From Cupriavidus pampae (GTDB lineage Bacteria > Pseudomonadota > Gammaproteobacteria > Burkholderiales > Burkholderiaceae): a stretch of 64,000 bases of DNA. Below the pieces are notes generated by a model. The model did not search any database. It saw only the letters and a list, made by a program, of their open reading frames with translations, and was not told the DNA's origin. The DNA lies in NCBI RefSeq assembly GCF_914271485.1, contig NZ_CAJZAG010000008.1, positions 1 through 64,000 of the forward strand, given 5' to 3'. Below are positions 34,093 through 43,174 of the stretch, one piece after another; positions within the stretch are counted from its first letter, which is position 1; every line of letters begins with the position of its first letter. A program made the translations under genes and the position numbers.

Positions 34093-35156
34093 CCGCACGC
34101 ACGCTGCTCGTGATGGCTGGCGGCACCGGGGGACATGTGTTCCCGGGGCTGGCGGTCGCGCGGGCGTTGCGCGACGAAGGCTGGCGCGTGGTCTGGCTCG
34201 GCAATCGCACGGGCATGGAAGCGACGCTGGTGCCGAAGCATGACATTCCGATGGAATTCATCCAGTTCGGCGGTCTGCGCGGCAAGGGTCTCGTGACCAA
34301 GCTGCTGCTGCCGCTGAATCTGCTGCGCGCGTTCTGGCAGAGCATCGGCGCGCTGCGCCGCGTGCGGCCCGACGTGGTACTCGGCATGGGGGGCTACATC
34401 ACGTTCCCGGCCGGGATGATGGCGTCGCTGCTGGGGCGTCCGCTCGTGCTGCACGAGCAGAACTCCATCGCGGGCCTGACCAACAAGGTACTGGCGAAGG
34501 TGGCGGACCGCGTGTTGTGCGCGTTCCCCGATGCGCTGCCGAACAGCGAATGGACCGGCAACCCGGTGCGCGAAGAGGTGACGCAACTGGCCCCGCCGGA
34601 GCAGCGCTATGACGGCCGCACCGGCCCGCTGCGCGTGCTCGTGGTGGGCGGCAGCCTGGGCGCGGCCGCGCTCAACGACGTGGTGCCGAAGGCCATCGCG
34701 CTGTTGCCGGAGTCGGCACAGCCGGTGGTGCGGCATCAGGCCGGCGCCAAGCAGATCGATCAGCTGCGCGCGAACTACGCCGCCGCCGGTGTGGCGGGCG
34801 AGTGCGTGGCGTTTATCGACGACATGGCCGCGGCATATGCCGAGGCCGATCTGGTCATCTGCCGCGCGGGCGCGATGACGGTTTCGGAAGTGGCGGCCGC
34901 CGGTGTGGCCGCGCTGTTCGTGCCGTTCCCGCACGCGGTGGACGACCACCAGACCACCAATGGCGCATTCCTGTCGAAACAGGGAGCGGCGCTGCTGGTG
35001 CCACAACATGAACTGACCGCGCAGGGGCTGGCACAGACGCTGGCCACCCTGTCGCGGCCGCAATTGAAAGACATGGCGCGCGCGGCGCGCGGCCTGGCCA
35101 AACCTGAAGCAACCCGGCGCGTCGCCGAGATCTGCGATCAGATGGCGGGCGCATGA
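34089..35156 (+). CDS. murG: UDP-GlcNAc transferase MurG (lipid II synthase)
   Basis: A 355-residue GT28 glycosyltransferase that adds GlcNAc to lipid I on the inner face of the membrane. The first G-loop is MAGGTGGHVFPGLAVA, then GNRTGMEATLVP, GMGGYITFPAGMMASL and LHEQNSIAGLTNK. The donor-binding half has VVGGSLGAAALNDVVP, FIDDMAAAYAEADLVICRAGAMTVSE and VPFPHAVDDHQTTN. It overlaps ftsW by four bases and ends 13 bases before murC. Confidence 0.97.
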   Translation: MTARTLLVMAGGTGGHVFPGLAVARALRDEGWRVVWLGNRTGMEATLVPKHDIPMEFIQFGGLRGKGLVTKLLLPLNLLRAFWQSIGALRRVRPDVVLGMGGYITFPAGMMASLLGRPLVLHEQNSIAGLTNKVLAKVADRVLCAFPDALPNSEWTGNPVREEVTQLAPPEQRYDGRTGPLRVLVVGGSLGAAALNDVVPKAIALLPESAQPVVRHQAGAKQIDQLRANYAAAGVAGECVAFIDDMAAAYAEADLVICRAGAMTVSEVAAAGVAALFVPFPHAVDDHQTTNGAFLSKQGAALLVPQHELTAQGLAQTLATLSRPQLKDMARAARGLAKPEATRRVAEICDQMAGA

Positions 35157-35169
35157 CAGAACGGAATCG

Positions 35170-36591
35170 ATGAAGCATATCGTCAAAAACATCCACTTCG
35201 TAGGCATCGGCGGCGCCGGCATGAGCGGCATCGCGGAGGTCCTGTTGAACCTGGGCTACAAGGTGTCGGGGTCGGACGTGGGCAGCAATGCGGCCACGAA
35301 GCGGCTGGCCTCGCTCGGCGCGCGCGTGACCCACGGGCACGACGCCGCCAATGTGGCGGGCGCCAACGCGGTGGTCGTATCGACCGCCGTCACCAACGAC
35401 AACCCCGAGGTGCTGGCCGCGCGCGCGCAGCGCATCCCGGTGGTGCCGCGCGCGGTCATGCTGGCCGAACTGATGCGGCTCAAGCAGGGCGTGGCGATTG
35501 CCGGCACGCACGGCAAGACCACCACCACGAGCCTGGTGGCTTCGGTGCTGGCCGAGGGCGGACTCGATCCGACCTTCGTGATCGGTGGCCGCCTGAACTC
35601 CGCGGGCGCCAACGCGCGCCTGGGTACCGGCGACTTTATCGTGGCGGAAGCCGATGAATCGGACGCGTCGTTCCTGAACCTGTTCCCGGTGATGGAAGTG
35701 ATCACGAACATCGACGCGGACCACATGGAGACGTACGGGCACGACTTCTCGCGGCTCAAGCAGGCGTTTATCGAGTTCACGCAGCGCCTGCCGTTCTACG
35801 GCATCGCGGTGCTGTGCGTGGATGACCCGAACGTGCGCGAGATTCTGCCGTTCGTGTCCAAGCCCGTGGTGCGTTACGGCTTTGCCGAGGATGCGCAGGT
35901 GCGCGCGGTCAATCCGCGCGCGGTCGATGGCCAGATGCATTTCACGGTGCTGCGCCAGCTCAACGGCCACGCCGAGCCGCCGCTCGACGTGGTGCTGAAT
36001 CTGCCGGGGCTGCACAACATCCAGAACGCGCTGGCCGCGATCGCCATTGCGACCGAGCTCGAAGTCCCCGATGCCGCGATCGTCAAGGCGCTGCGCGAAT
36101 TTCACGGCGTGGGCCGTCGCTTCCAGCGCTACGGCGAGGTGGCTACGCCCGATGGCACCGGCACCTTCACGCTGGTCGACGACTATGGTCACCATCCGGT
36201 GGAAATGGCCGCGACGCTGGCCGCGGCACGCGGCGCGTTCCCGGACCGCCGGCTCGTGCTGGCCTTCCAGCCGCACCGCTTTACCCGCACGCGCGACTGC
36301 TTCGAGGATTTCATCAAGGTGCTGGGCACCGTTGACGCGCTGCTGCTGGCCGAGGTCTACGCGGCCGGCGAGCAGCCGATCATCGCCGCCGACGGCCGCG
36401 CGTTGACGCGTGCGCTGCGCGTGGCCAACAAGGTGGAGCCGGTGTTCGTGGAACAGATCGACGAGATGGCGCAGGCCATCCTGACCGCGGTACGCCCCGG
36501 CGACGTGGTGGTGACGATGGGTGCCGGGTCGATCGGCGGCGTTCCGGGACAACTCGTGTCCCACCAGCAACAGGCAGGAGGCCAGGCATGA
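35170..36591 (+). CDS. murC: UDP-MurNAc:L-alanine ligase MurC
   Basis: A 473-residue Mur ligase adding the first amino acid to UDP-MurNAc. The start KHIVKNIHFVGIGGAGMSGIAE contains the N-terminal nucleotide-sugar loop; the ATP loop is IAGTHGKTTTTSL; EADESDASFL, TNIDADHMETYG and VDDYGHHPVEMAATLAAAR are typical later motifs, with AFQPHRFTRTRD near the C-terminal domain. It overlaps ddlB by ATGA. Confidence 0.97.
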   Translation: MKHIVKNIHFVGIGGAGMSGIAEVLLNLGYKVSGSDVGSNAATKRLASLGARVTHGHDAANVAGANAVVVSTAVTNDNPEVLAARAQRIPVVPRAVMLAELMRLKQGVAIAGTHGKTTTTSLVASVLAEGGLDPTFVIGGRLNSAGANARLGTGDFIVAEADESDASFLNLFPVMEVITNIDADHMETYGHDFSRLKQAFIEFTQRLPFYGIAVLCVDDPNVREILPFVSKPVVRYGFAEDAQVRAVNPRAVDGQMHFTVLRQLNGHAEPPLDVVLNLPGLHNIQNALAAIAIATELEVPDAAIVKALREFHGVGRRFQRYGEVATPDGTGTFTLVDDYGHHPVEMAATLAAARGAFPDRRLVLAFQPHRFTRTRDCFEDFIKVLGTVDALLLAEVYAAGEQPIIAADGRALTRALRVANKVEPVFVEQIDEMAQAILTAVRPGDVVVTMGAGSIGGVPGQLVSHQQQAGGQA

Positions 36592-37571
36592 GCTTCGTCG
36601 CCAACCCCAATATCGATCCGAAATCGCTCGGCAAGGTCGGCGTGCTGTTCGGCGGCCGTTCCGCCGAGCGCGAAATCTCGCTGCTGTCGGGCAACGGCGT
36701 GCTGGCCGCGCTGCTGGCGCGCGGTGTGGACGCGCATGGCTTCGACCCCGCGTTGCGCCCGCTGACGGACCTGGTCGCCGAGAAGTTCGACCGCGTCTTC
36801 ATTGCGCTGCATGGCCGCTACGGCGAGGACGGCACCATGCAGGGGCTGCTCGAGCAGTTCGGCATTCCGTACACCGGCAGCGGTGTGCTCGCGTCCGCGC
36901 TGGCCATGGACAAGCAGGCCACCAAGCGGCTCTGGATCACGCACGACCTGCCGACGCCGCGCTTCGCGATGCTGCGGGCCGATACCGATTTCGCGGCCGT
37001 GGTGCTCGACCTCGGCCTGCCGCTGATCGTCAAGCCCGCGCGTGAAGGCTCCTCGATCGGCCTGACCAAGGTCACCGCCGCGGACCAGATGCAGGCCGCT
37101 TTCGAGAAGGCGGCCGCGCTCGATCTCGACGTGATTGCCGAGTCGTTCATCGACGGCGACGAGCTGACTTGCCCCGTGGTGGGGGAGGGCGCCAGCGCCG
37201 AAGCGCTGCCAGTTATCAAGATTGTCGCGCCCGAGTCGAACTACGACTATCAAAATAAGTACTTTACTGACGTTACCCAATACTTGTGCCCGTCAGGTTT
37301 GCCTCCCGCCATCGAGGGCGAGGTGCGCAAGCTGGTGGTCGACGCGTTCCGCGTGCTCGGCTGCCGGGGATGGGCGCGTGCCGACGTCATGCTCACGCGC
37401 GACGGCAAGCCCTACCTGCTTGAAATGAATACCTCGCCCGGCATGACCGGTCACTCGCTGGTGCCGATGTCCGCGCGCGCGGCCGGTATCAGCTACGAGG
37501 ATTTCGTGCTGCAGGTCGTGGCGCAGGCCACGCTGGAGCTGCACCCCAACGAACACTGGAAGCCCGAGTAA
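36588..37571 (+). CDS. ddlB: D-alanine--D-alanine ligase DdlB
   Basis: A 327-residue ATP-grasp ligase that makes the D-Ala-D-Ala substrate of MurF. GKVGVLFGGRSAEREISLLSGNG is the N-terminal substrate region, HGRYGEDGTMQGLLE and PYTGSGVLASALAMDK follow, and the ATP-grasp part has PLIVKPAREGSSIGLTKV. RADVMLTRDGKPYLLEMNTSPGMTGHSLVP carries the metal-binding acidic residues. A short Ala-/Asn-rich N-tail precedes the domain. It overlaps murC and is 46 bases before ftsQ. Confidence 0.96.
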   Translation: MSFVANPNIDPKSLGKVGVLFGGRSAEREISLLSGNGVLAALLARGVDAHGFDPALRPLTDLVAEKFDRVFIALHGRYGEDGTMQGLLEQFGIPYTGSGVLASALAMDKQATKRLWITHDLPTPRFAMLRADTDFAAVVLDLGLPLIVKPAREGSSIGLTKVTAADQMQAAFEKAAALDLDVIAESFIDGDELTCPVVGEGASAEALPVIKIVAPESNYDYQNKYFTDVTQYLCPSGLPPAIEGEVRKLVVDAFRVLGCRGWARADVMLTRDGKPYLLEMNTSPGMTGHSLVPMSARAAGISYEDFVLQVVAQATLELHPNEHWKPE

Positions 37572-37617
37572 CGCCAGAAATCGACAACTGAAATAGACGA
37601 CCGAGATCAACCAAGAC

Positions 37618-38505
37618 ATGTGGCACAACGCACGCGCACTCAACCTCATCGCTTCCGCGCTCTACGCGCTGGTGGCGGTGATGGCGCTCGCGGCCGGCCT
37701 GTTGTGGCTGGCCCAGCGGCCGGTGTTCGCCATCACTCATGTCGATCTGTCGTCGATGGACGGCGCCACGCTGCGCCACGTGAACGGACCGAGCGTGCGC
37801 GCCAACGCGCTGGGCAAGCTGTCGGGCAATTTCTTCACGCTCGACCTCAATGCCGCGCGCCAGGTGTTCGAGTCGGTGCCATGGGTACGCCGCGCAAGCG
37901 TGCGCCGCGAATGGCCCAACGGGCTGGCCGTGGAAGTGGAAGAGCACGAGGCGCTCGGCACGTGGGGCGGCGCGGACACCGGCCGCCTGATCAATACGTA
38001 TGGCGAGGTGTTCGTCGCCAATACCGCCGAGGCGGAAGAAGATGCCCAGTTGCTGGCGCTCGACGGGCCGCCGGACAGCCAGGGCGATGTGGTGGAAAAG
38101 CTGGAGGTCATGCGCGAATGGTTCAAGCCGTTGAAGGCCGAGCCGCTGGCGGTGGCGCTGTCGTCGCGCTATGCGTGGCGCGCGCGGCTGTCCAACGGCA
38201 TGGTCGTCGAGCTGGGCCGCGAGCAGACCGAGGAGGACCGGGCGGCGATGGAAGCCCGGGTCAAGCGGTTCGTGACGGCGTGGCCGCAGGTGACTGAACA
38301 GTGGGGCCGGCAGATCGAGTACGCGGATCTGCGCTACCCCAACGGCTTTGCGATTCGTGCGGCCAATGTGCGCTTCCTGACCGATGCGCAGGCCGCGGCA
38401 GCGGCCAAGGCGGCGGCCACCGCGGCAACGCGCGCGGCGGCAGGTAATGGTCCCAATAACAATCCGACGCGACTCAAGAGCAAGAACGCGGAGAAAACTC
38501 GATGA
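37618..38505 (+). CDS. ftsQ: Cell division protein FtsQ
   Basis: A 295-residue bitopic division protein. One membrane helix lies at about residues 12-36, followed by a POTRA domain (FAITHVDLSSMDGATLRHVNG, with GNFFTLDLNAARQVFESVPWVRRASVRREWPNGLAVEVEEH) and the FtsQ beta domain. The C-terminus is unusually Ala/Asn-rich and low in complexity. It recruits FtsB/FtsL to the septum. It overlaps ftsA by four bases. Confidence 0.95.
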   Translation: MWHNARALNLIASALYALVAVMALAAGLLWLAQRPVFAITHVDLSSMDGATLRHVNGPSVRANALGKLSGNFFTLDLNAARQVFESVPWVRRASVRREWPNGLAVEVEEHEALGTWGGADTGRLINTYGEVFVANTAEAEEDAQLLALDGPPDSQGDVVEKLEVMREWFKPLKAEPLAVALSSRYAWRARLSNGMVVELGREQTEEDRAAMEARVKRFVTAWPQVTEQWGRQIEYADLRYPNGFAIRAANVRFLTDAQAAAAAKAAATAATRAAAGNGPNNNPTRLKSKNAEKTR

Positions 38506-39734
38506 GCAAGGAATACAAGGACCTTCTGGTTGGTCTGGACATCGGCACCTCGAAGGTGGCGGCGGTGGTCGCGGAATTGCGCCCCGACGGCAGCTACGAA
38601 GTGATCGGGATGGGCCAATCCGAGTCCAAGGGGCTCAAGAAGGGGGTCGTGGTCAATATCGAGGCCACCGTGCAGTCGATCCAGCGCGCGCTTGAAGAAG
38701 CCGAGCTGATGGCCGACTGCAAGATCTCGGAAGTCTTCACCGGCATCGCGGGCAGCCACATTCGCAGCTTCAATTCGAGCGGAATGGTCGCGATCAAGGA
38801 CAAGGAGGTCACGCAGACCGATGTGGCGCGCGTGATCGAGACCGCCAAGGCGGTCAATATCCCGACCGATCAGCAGATCCTGCACATCCTCACGCAGGAA
38901 TTCATCATCGATGGCCAGGAGGACGTGCGCGAGCCGATCGGCATGAGCGGCATCCGCCTCGAGGTGAAGGTGCATATCGTCACGGGCGCGGTCAGCGCGG
39001 CGCAGAACATCGTCAAGTGCGTGCGCCGCTGCGGCCTGGAAGTGCACGACCTGATCCTGCAGCCGCTGGCCTCGAGCCTCGCGGTGCTGACCGAGGACGA
39101 GAAGGAGCTCGGCGTGGTGCTGGTCGATATCGGCGGCGGCACAACCGATATCGCGATTTTCAGCGAAGGCGCGATCCGTCATACCGCGGTGATTCCGATC
39201 GCCGGCGACCAGATCACCAACGACATCGCCATGGCGTTGCGCACGCCGACGCCCGATGCCGAAGACATCAAGATCCAGTACGGCATCGCCAAGCAGGCGA
39301 TTGCCGATCCGGACGACATGATCGAAGTGCCCGGCGTGGGCGATCGCGGCACCCGCACGCTGTCGCGCCAGGCTCTGGCCGCGGTGATCGAGCCGCGCAT
39401 CGAAGAACTGTATTCGCTCGTGCATCAGGTGGTGCGCGAGTCGGGCTATGAGGAACTGCTGTCGTCGGGCGTGGTCATCACTGGCGGCACCGCGATGATG
39501 CCGGGCATGGTGGAACTGGGCGAAGACATCTTCCTGAAGCCGGTGCGCGTGGGCGTGCCCGAGTATCGCGGCAACCTGCACGAGGTGGTGAAGAGCCCGC
39601 GCTACTCGACGGTGATGGGCCTGCTGCTGGAAGGCCGCGTGCAGCGCATGCGGGGCCGCAAGGTGGCCGTGCAGAGCGGTTCGGTGAAGCAGGTGTGGAC
39701 ACGTATGAAGGAATGGTTCGTCGGCAATTTCTGA
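38502..39734 (+). CDS. ftsA: Cell division protein FtsA
   Basis: A 410-residue actin-like protein that tethers FtsZ to the membrane. ATP-binding motifs are LLVGLDIGTSKVAAVVAEL (phosphate 1) and VVLVDIGGGTTDIAIF (phosphate 2), with VVITGGTAMMPGMVELGEDIF as the adenosine loop. The SHUT/1C domain lies at about 85-165. The last residues (QVWTRMKEWFVGNF) form the amphipathic membrane-targeting helix. It starts within the end of ftsQ (ATGA). Confidence 0.97.
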   Translation: MSKEYKDLLVGLDIGTSKVAAVVAELRPDGSYEVIGMGQSESKGLKKGVVVNIEATVQSIQRALEEAELMADCKISEVFTGIAGSHIRSFNSSGMVAIKDKEVTQTDVARVIETAKAVNIPTDQQILHILTQEFIIDGQEDVREPIGMSGIRLEVKVHIVTGAVSAAQNIVKCVRRCGLEVHDLILQPLASSLAVLTEDEKELGVVLVDIGGGTTDIAIFSEGAIRHTAVIPIAGDQITNDIAMALRTPTPDAEDIKIQYGIAKQAIADPDDMIEVPGVGDRGTRTLSRQALAAVIEPRIEELYSLVHQVVRESGYEELLSSGVVITGGTAMMPGMVELGEDIFLKPVRVGVPEYRGNLHEVVKSPRYSTVMGLLLEGRVQRMRGRKVAVQSGSVKQVWTRMKEWFVGNF

Positions 39735-39841
39735 CGAGCGGTTTTTTTTGATTTTTCTCTTTTCTGTTTTTTTGTTCAGAAACCAAGGGTTGCGGCGGGG
39801 AGGCTGCAGCGTTTGGGGACTGATTCTTCTCGGAGGCAGTG
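39735..39841 (+). other. T-rich ftsA-ftsZ spacer
   Basis: A 107-base gap, the longest within the dcw cluster after mraZ. Bases 39741-39778 are almost entirely T with a few other bases and no preceding GC stem, so it does not look like a terminator. It ends in a strong GGAGG ribosome-binding site for ftsZ, and it may hold an ftsZ-proximal promoter or an RNA stability site. Confidence 0.5.
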
Positions 39842-41032
39842 ATGGACTTTGACATGATCGAATCGGAGTTGCAGGACGGCACCATCATCAAAGTGGTCGG
39901 TGTGGGTGGCGCGGGCGGTAACGCTGTGCAGCACATGATCAGCCGCGGTGTGCAGGGTGTGGAATTCATCTGCATGAATACCGACGCGCAGGCGCTGAAG
40001 CGTTCCACCGCCTCGCGGGTGCTGCAACTGGGCAACACGGGTCTGGGCGCTGGTGCCAAGCCGGAGGTTGGTCGCAACTGCGCGGATCAGGCGCGTGAGC
40101 AGATCGCCGACTCGCTGCGCGGCGCGCACATGGTCTTTATCACTGCCGGCATGGGCGGCGGTACCGGTACGGGTGCCGCGCCGATCGTGGCGCAGGTTGC
40201 CAAGGAAATGGGCATCCTGACCGTGGGCGTGGTCAGCAAGCCGTTCGAGTTCGAAGGCGCGCGCCGTGCCAAGGTCGCCGAGCATGGCTCGAGCGAGCTC
40301 GAGTCGTCGGTGGACTCGCTGATCGTTGTACTCAACGAGAAGCTGTTCGAAGTGATGGGCGACGACGCCGAGATGGACAAGTGCTTCCAGTGCGCGGATG
40401 ACGTGCTGCACAACGCCGTGGCCGGCATCGCCGAGATCATCAATGTCGATGGTCTGGTGAACGTCGACTTCGAGGACGTGAAAACCGTCATGGGCGAGCA
40501 GGGCAAGGCCATGATGGGCACGGCCACCGTGTCCGGCGTGGACCGTGCGCGCCTGGCGGCCGAACAAGCCGTGGCAAGTCCGCTGCTGGAAGGCGTGGAC
40601 CTGTCCGGCGCGCGTGGCGTGCTGGTGAACATCACGGCCAGCCGTTCGCTGAAGCTGTCGGAAACCAAGGAAGTCATGAACACCATCCGCAGCTATGCCG
40701 CGGAAGATGCGACCGTGATCTTCGGTACGGTGTACGACGACTCGATGAGCGATGCGCTGCGCGTGACCGTGGTGGCGACAGGCCTGGGCCGTTCGGCCAA
40801 GAAGCAACAGCCGATGACGCTGCTGCGTACGGGTACCGACAACAACCCGGTGCAGATGATGGCTGGCATGGTGGCGGCACCGAGCCATGCCTCGCCGGAT
40901 TACAGCGGCCTGGATACGCCGGCGGTATGGCGTTCGTCGCGCGAATCGGCGTCGGCACACGTGGCCGCGCTGCAGGAGAAGGGCGTCGATACGTACGACA
41001 TTCCCGCATTCCTGCGCAAGCAGGCGGACTGA
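39842..41032 (+). CDS. ftsZ: Cell division GTPase FtsZ
   Basis: A 396-residue tubulin-like GTPase that forms the Z ring. The tubulin signature GGGTGTG is at residues 105-111, with VGVGGAGGNAV early and NTDAQAL in the nucleotide pocket; NVDFEDVKTVM is the T7 region. A short linker leads to the C-terminal peptide YDIPAFLRKQAD, the contact site for FtsA and ZipA. The ATG at 39842 follows GGAGG by 5 bases; a GTG one codon upstream would be too close to it. It is the last gene of the dcw cluster. Confidence 0.98.
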   Translation: MDFDMIESELQDGTIIKVVGVGGAGGNAVQHMISRGVQGVEFICMNTDAQALKRSTASRVLQLGNTGLGAGAKPEVGRNCADQAREQIADSLRGAHMVFITAGMGGGTGTGAAPIVAQVAKEMGILTVGVVSKPFEFEGARRAKVAEHGSSELESSVDSLIVVLNEKLFEVMGDDAEMDKCFQCADDVLHNAVAGIAEIINVDGLVNVDFEDVKTVMGEQGKAMMGTATVSGVDRARLAAEQAVASPLLEGVDLSGARGVLVNITASRSLKLSETKEVMNTIRSYAAEDATVIFGTVYDDSMSDALRVTVVATGLGRSAKKQQPMTLLRTGTDNNPVQMMAGMVAAPSHASPDYSGLDTPAVWRSSRESASAHVAALQEKGVDTYDIPAFLRKQAD

Positions 41033-41425
41033 GTTGAGTCCGGCGGTGCCGCGCAGCGGCCGCGCCAGACAGAACGCGCCGCGCCCCACGCGCGTGGCAT
41101 GAGCGCTCCCCATCCGCTCGTGCCACGCGGGGCCTGACTCGTCCTGACTGTGCCGGCCGTCACGCGACGCCGTGCAGGAAAGCCTCCGTCCGCATCCCGT
41201 TGCCGGAACAGGCGTGCCAGCGGCCGCCTCCCCGGACTGTTTCTCGCCCTTCCGGTGGCGGGATGCTGCCGTCCGCCCCGAGGTCTGACCGACCCCGGGG
41301 CGGACGGCTTTTCTGAAAACGTGTTTCAATTGCGACCCGCAGTGCCCTCTTGCGTGACTGCGGCTTGGTCACGGCTGCATCCGCCCCTATGATGCAGGCA
41401 GGCTTCAACCGAAAGGACCCCCCGC
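41033..41425. other. Intergenic region, ftsZ to peroxiredoxin
   Basis: A 393-base gap holding the strong ftsZ terminator (listed separately) and presumably the peroxiredoxin promoter. Small open frames in it lack family features. I see no RNA gene. Confidence 0.6.
41268..41312 (+). terminator. dcw cluster terminator after ftsZ
   Basis: gccgtccgcccc pairs perfectly over 12 bp with ggggcggacggc across a 17-base loop and is followed by ttttct. It lies about 235 bases past the ftsZ stop. Confidence 0.85.
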
Positions 41426-41932
41426 ATGATCGCCGTTGGTAATCGCGTGCCCGACGCCACGCTCTATGAGTTTTTCGAAGTCGAGACCGGTGGCTGCGCG
41501 CTCGGTCCCAATGCGTTCCCGGTTGCGGAGCTGGTCAAGGGCCGCAAGGTGGTGGTGTTTGGTCTGCCCGGCGCGTTCACGCCGACCTGCTCGGCCAAGC
41601 ATGTGCCAGGCTACGTCGCGCTGGCCGATCAGCTGCAAGCCGCCGGCGTGGACGAGATCTGGTGCCATTCGGTCAACGACGCGTTCGTGATGGGTGCATG
41701 GGGCCGTGAGCAGCAGGCTGGCGGCAAGGTCCGTATGATGGCCGACGGTGCCGCGGAGTGGGCACGCGCGCTCGGCCTCGACCAGGATCTGAGCGGCCGT
41801 GGCCTCGGTGTGCGCGCCAAGCGCTACGCCATGGTCATCGACGACGGCGTGGTGACGCACCTCGCCATCGAAGGTCCGGGCGAATTCAAGGTCAGTAGTG
41901 CCGAAGCCGTCCTCGCGGCGTTGCGCGGCTGA
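41426..41932 (+). CDS. Peroxiredoxin (Prx5-type)
   Basis: A 168-residue thiol peroxidase that reduces hydrogen peroxide and alkyl hydroperoxides. The catalytic cysteine is Cys55 in LPGAFTPTCSAKHVPGY, typical of the Prx5 (AhpE/Prx5) class; Cys80 in IWCHSVND may resolve it, and the usual Arg is in the GVRAKRYAMVIDDG region. No signal peptide, so cytoplasmic. It stands alone between the dcw terminator and lpxC, a common position in Burkholderiales. Confidence 0.94.
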   Translation: MIAVGNRVPDATLYEFFEVETGGCALGPNAFPVAELVKGRKVVVFGLPGAFTPTCSAKHVPGYVALADQLQAAGVDEIWCHSVNDAFVMGAWGREQQAGGKVRMMADGAAEWARALGLDQDLSGRGLGVRAKRYAMVIDDGVVTHLAIEGPGEFKVSSAEAVLAALRG

Positions 41933-42032
41933 TACGACCCACCGCCAAATTGTGATTTACTCGCAATATATGACCGTTGCGCTAACACCCCGAAACAAAG
42001 TGGTGCAGCGCGGGATACAAGGCGGTGGTAGT

Positions 42033-42059
42033 ATTGCGTTATTGAAAAATAACGCCAAT
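42033..42059 (+). promoter_or_regulatory. Hairpin with GAAA loop in lpxC leader
   Basis: attgcgttatt and aataacgccaat pair over 11 bp with one bulged C and a GAAA tetraloop, ending 26 bases before the lpxC start. There is no following T-run, so it is not a terminator; it could control lpxC translation or mRNA decay. Function is inferred. Confidence 0.45.
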
Positions 42060-42085
42060 AGCTTTAGGCAATAGTTGAGGCTGGC

Positions 42086-43003
42086 ATGCTCAAACAGCGC
42101 ACCATCAAATCTCTGGTGAAGACCGTCGGAATCGGGTTGCACTCCGGCCGCAAGGTGACCTTGTCCCTGCGTCCCGCACCCGCCGACGCCGGCATCATCT
42201 TCACCCGCGTCGATCTGCCCGAGCCGGTCGAGATTCCCGTGGCCGCCTCGGCCATCGGTGATACACGTCTGGCGTCCGTGCTGCAGAAGAACGGCGCGCG
42301 CGTCTCGACGGTCGAGCACCTGATGTCCGCCTGCGCGGGCCTCGGTATCGACAATCTCTACGTCGATGTGGATGCCGAGGAAATTCCGATCATGGACGGC
42401 AGTGCGGCGTCCTTCGTATTCCTGCTGCAGTCGGCGGGCATCGAGGAACAGTCGGCCGCCAAGCGTTTCATCCGCGTGAAGAAAGCGGTGGAAGTGCGCG
42501 AAGGCGACAAGCTCGCGCGGCTGGAGCCGTTCTTCGGTTTCAAGCTCGCGTTCACGATCGATTTTCGTCATCCCGCGGTGGACAAGACCGGTCAGACGTT
42601 CTCGATCGACTTTGCCGACACCAGCTACGTGCGCGAAATCGCGCGCGCCCGCACGTTCGGCTTTGCGCACGAAGTGGAAGCGCTGCGCGAGATGGGCCTG
42701 GCGCGTGGCGGCAGCCTCGACAACGCGATCGTGCTCGACGAGCACCGCATGCTGAACAACGAGGAACTGCGTTACGGCGACGAGTTCGTGCGCCACAAGA
42801 TTCTCGATGCGATCGGCGACCTCTATGTGGTCGGCCATCCGCTGATCGGCGCCTACGTCGCGCACAAGTCCGGCCATGGTCTCAACAACCAGTTGCTGCG
42901 CGCGCTGCTGGCGGACCAGGAAGCGTACGAAATCGTGACGTTCGACAAGGTGGAGGACGCACCGGTCGCGTTCCTGCCGCAGATCCAGCCGGCCTTCGCC
43001 TGA
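42086..43003 (+). CDS. lpxC: UDP-3-O-acyl-GlcNAc deacetylase LpxC
   Basis: A 305-residue zinc deacetylase that catalyses the committed step of lipid A synthesis. LKQRTIKSLVKTVGIGLHSG is the classic N-terminus, His78 in VSTVEHLMSA is the first zinc ligand, and the second motif is HKILDAIGDLYVVGHPLIG. AVDKTGQTFSIDF and ARTFGFAHEVE lie between. Full length. It follows the peroxiredoxin after 153 bases and is closed by a strong terminator. Confidence 0.97.
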   Translation: MLKQRTIKSLVKTVGIGLHSGRKVTLSLRPAPADAGIIFTRVDLPEPVEIPVAASAIGDTRLASVLQKNGARVSTVEHLMSACAGLGIDNLYVDVDAEEIPIMDGSAASFVFLLQSAGIEEQSAAKRFIRVKKAVEVREGDKLARLEPFFGFKLAFTIDFRHPAVDKTGQTFSIDFADTSYVREIARARTFGFAHEVEALREMGLARGGSLDNAIVLDEHRMLNNEELRYGDEFVRHKILDAIGDLYVVGHPLIGAYVAHKSGHGLNNQLLRALLADQEAYEIVTFDKVEDAPVAFLPQIQPAFA

Positions 43004-43018
43004 AGGCGGTCGCGCACG

Positions 43019-43049
43019 AAAAAAGCTCCCGCAAGGGAGCTTTTTTTTT
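43019..43049. terminator. lpxC terminator
   Basis: gctccc pairs with gggagc around a 4-base loop, flanked by six A on one side and nine T on the other. It is a strong intrinsic terminator and symmetrical enough to act on both strands. Confidence 0.93.
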
Positions 43050-43174
43050 CGTGCCTTGTTTCGCTTTGTATCGCCCATGCGAATCGCGGCAATGCGGGCT
43101 TTTGCTAGCAATGCGATCGGTGGCGGCTGTCAAGCTGGTGCGATCACGCCCTTCAGCGCTGCCACAGGAATCGC

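Noticed and set aside
39741..39778. T-run after ftsA as a terminator
   Set aside because: There is no GC-rich stem directly upstream, and ftsZ is expected to be co-transcribed.
41150..41392. 80-codon frame after ftsZ
   Set aside because: It runs through the ftsZ terminator stem and has no family features.
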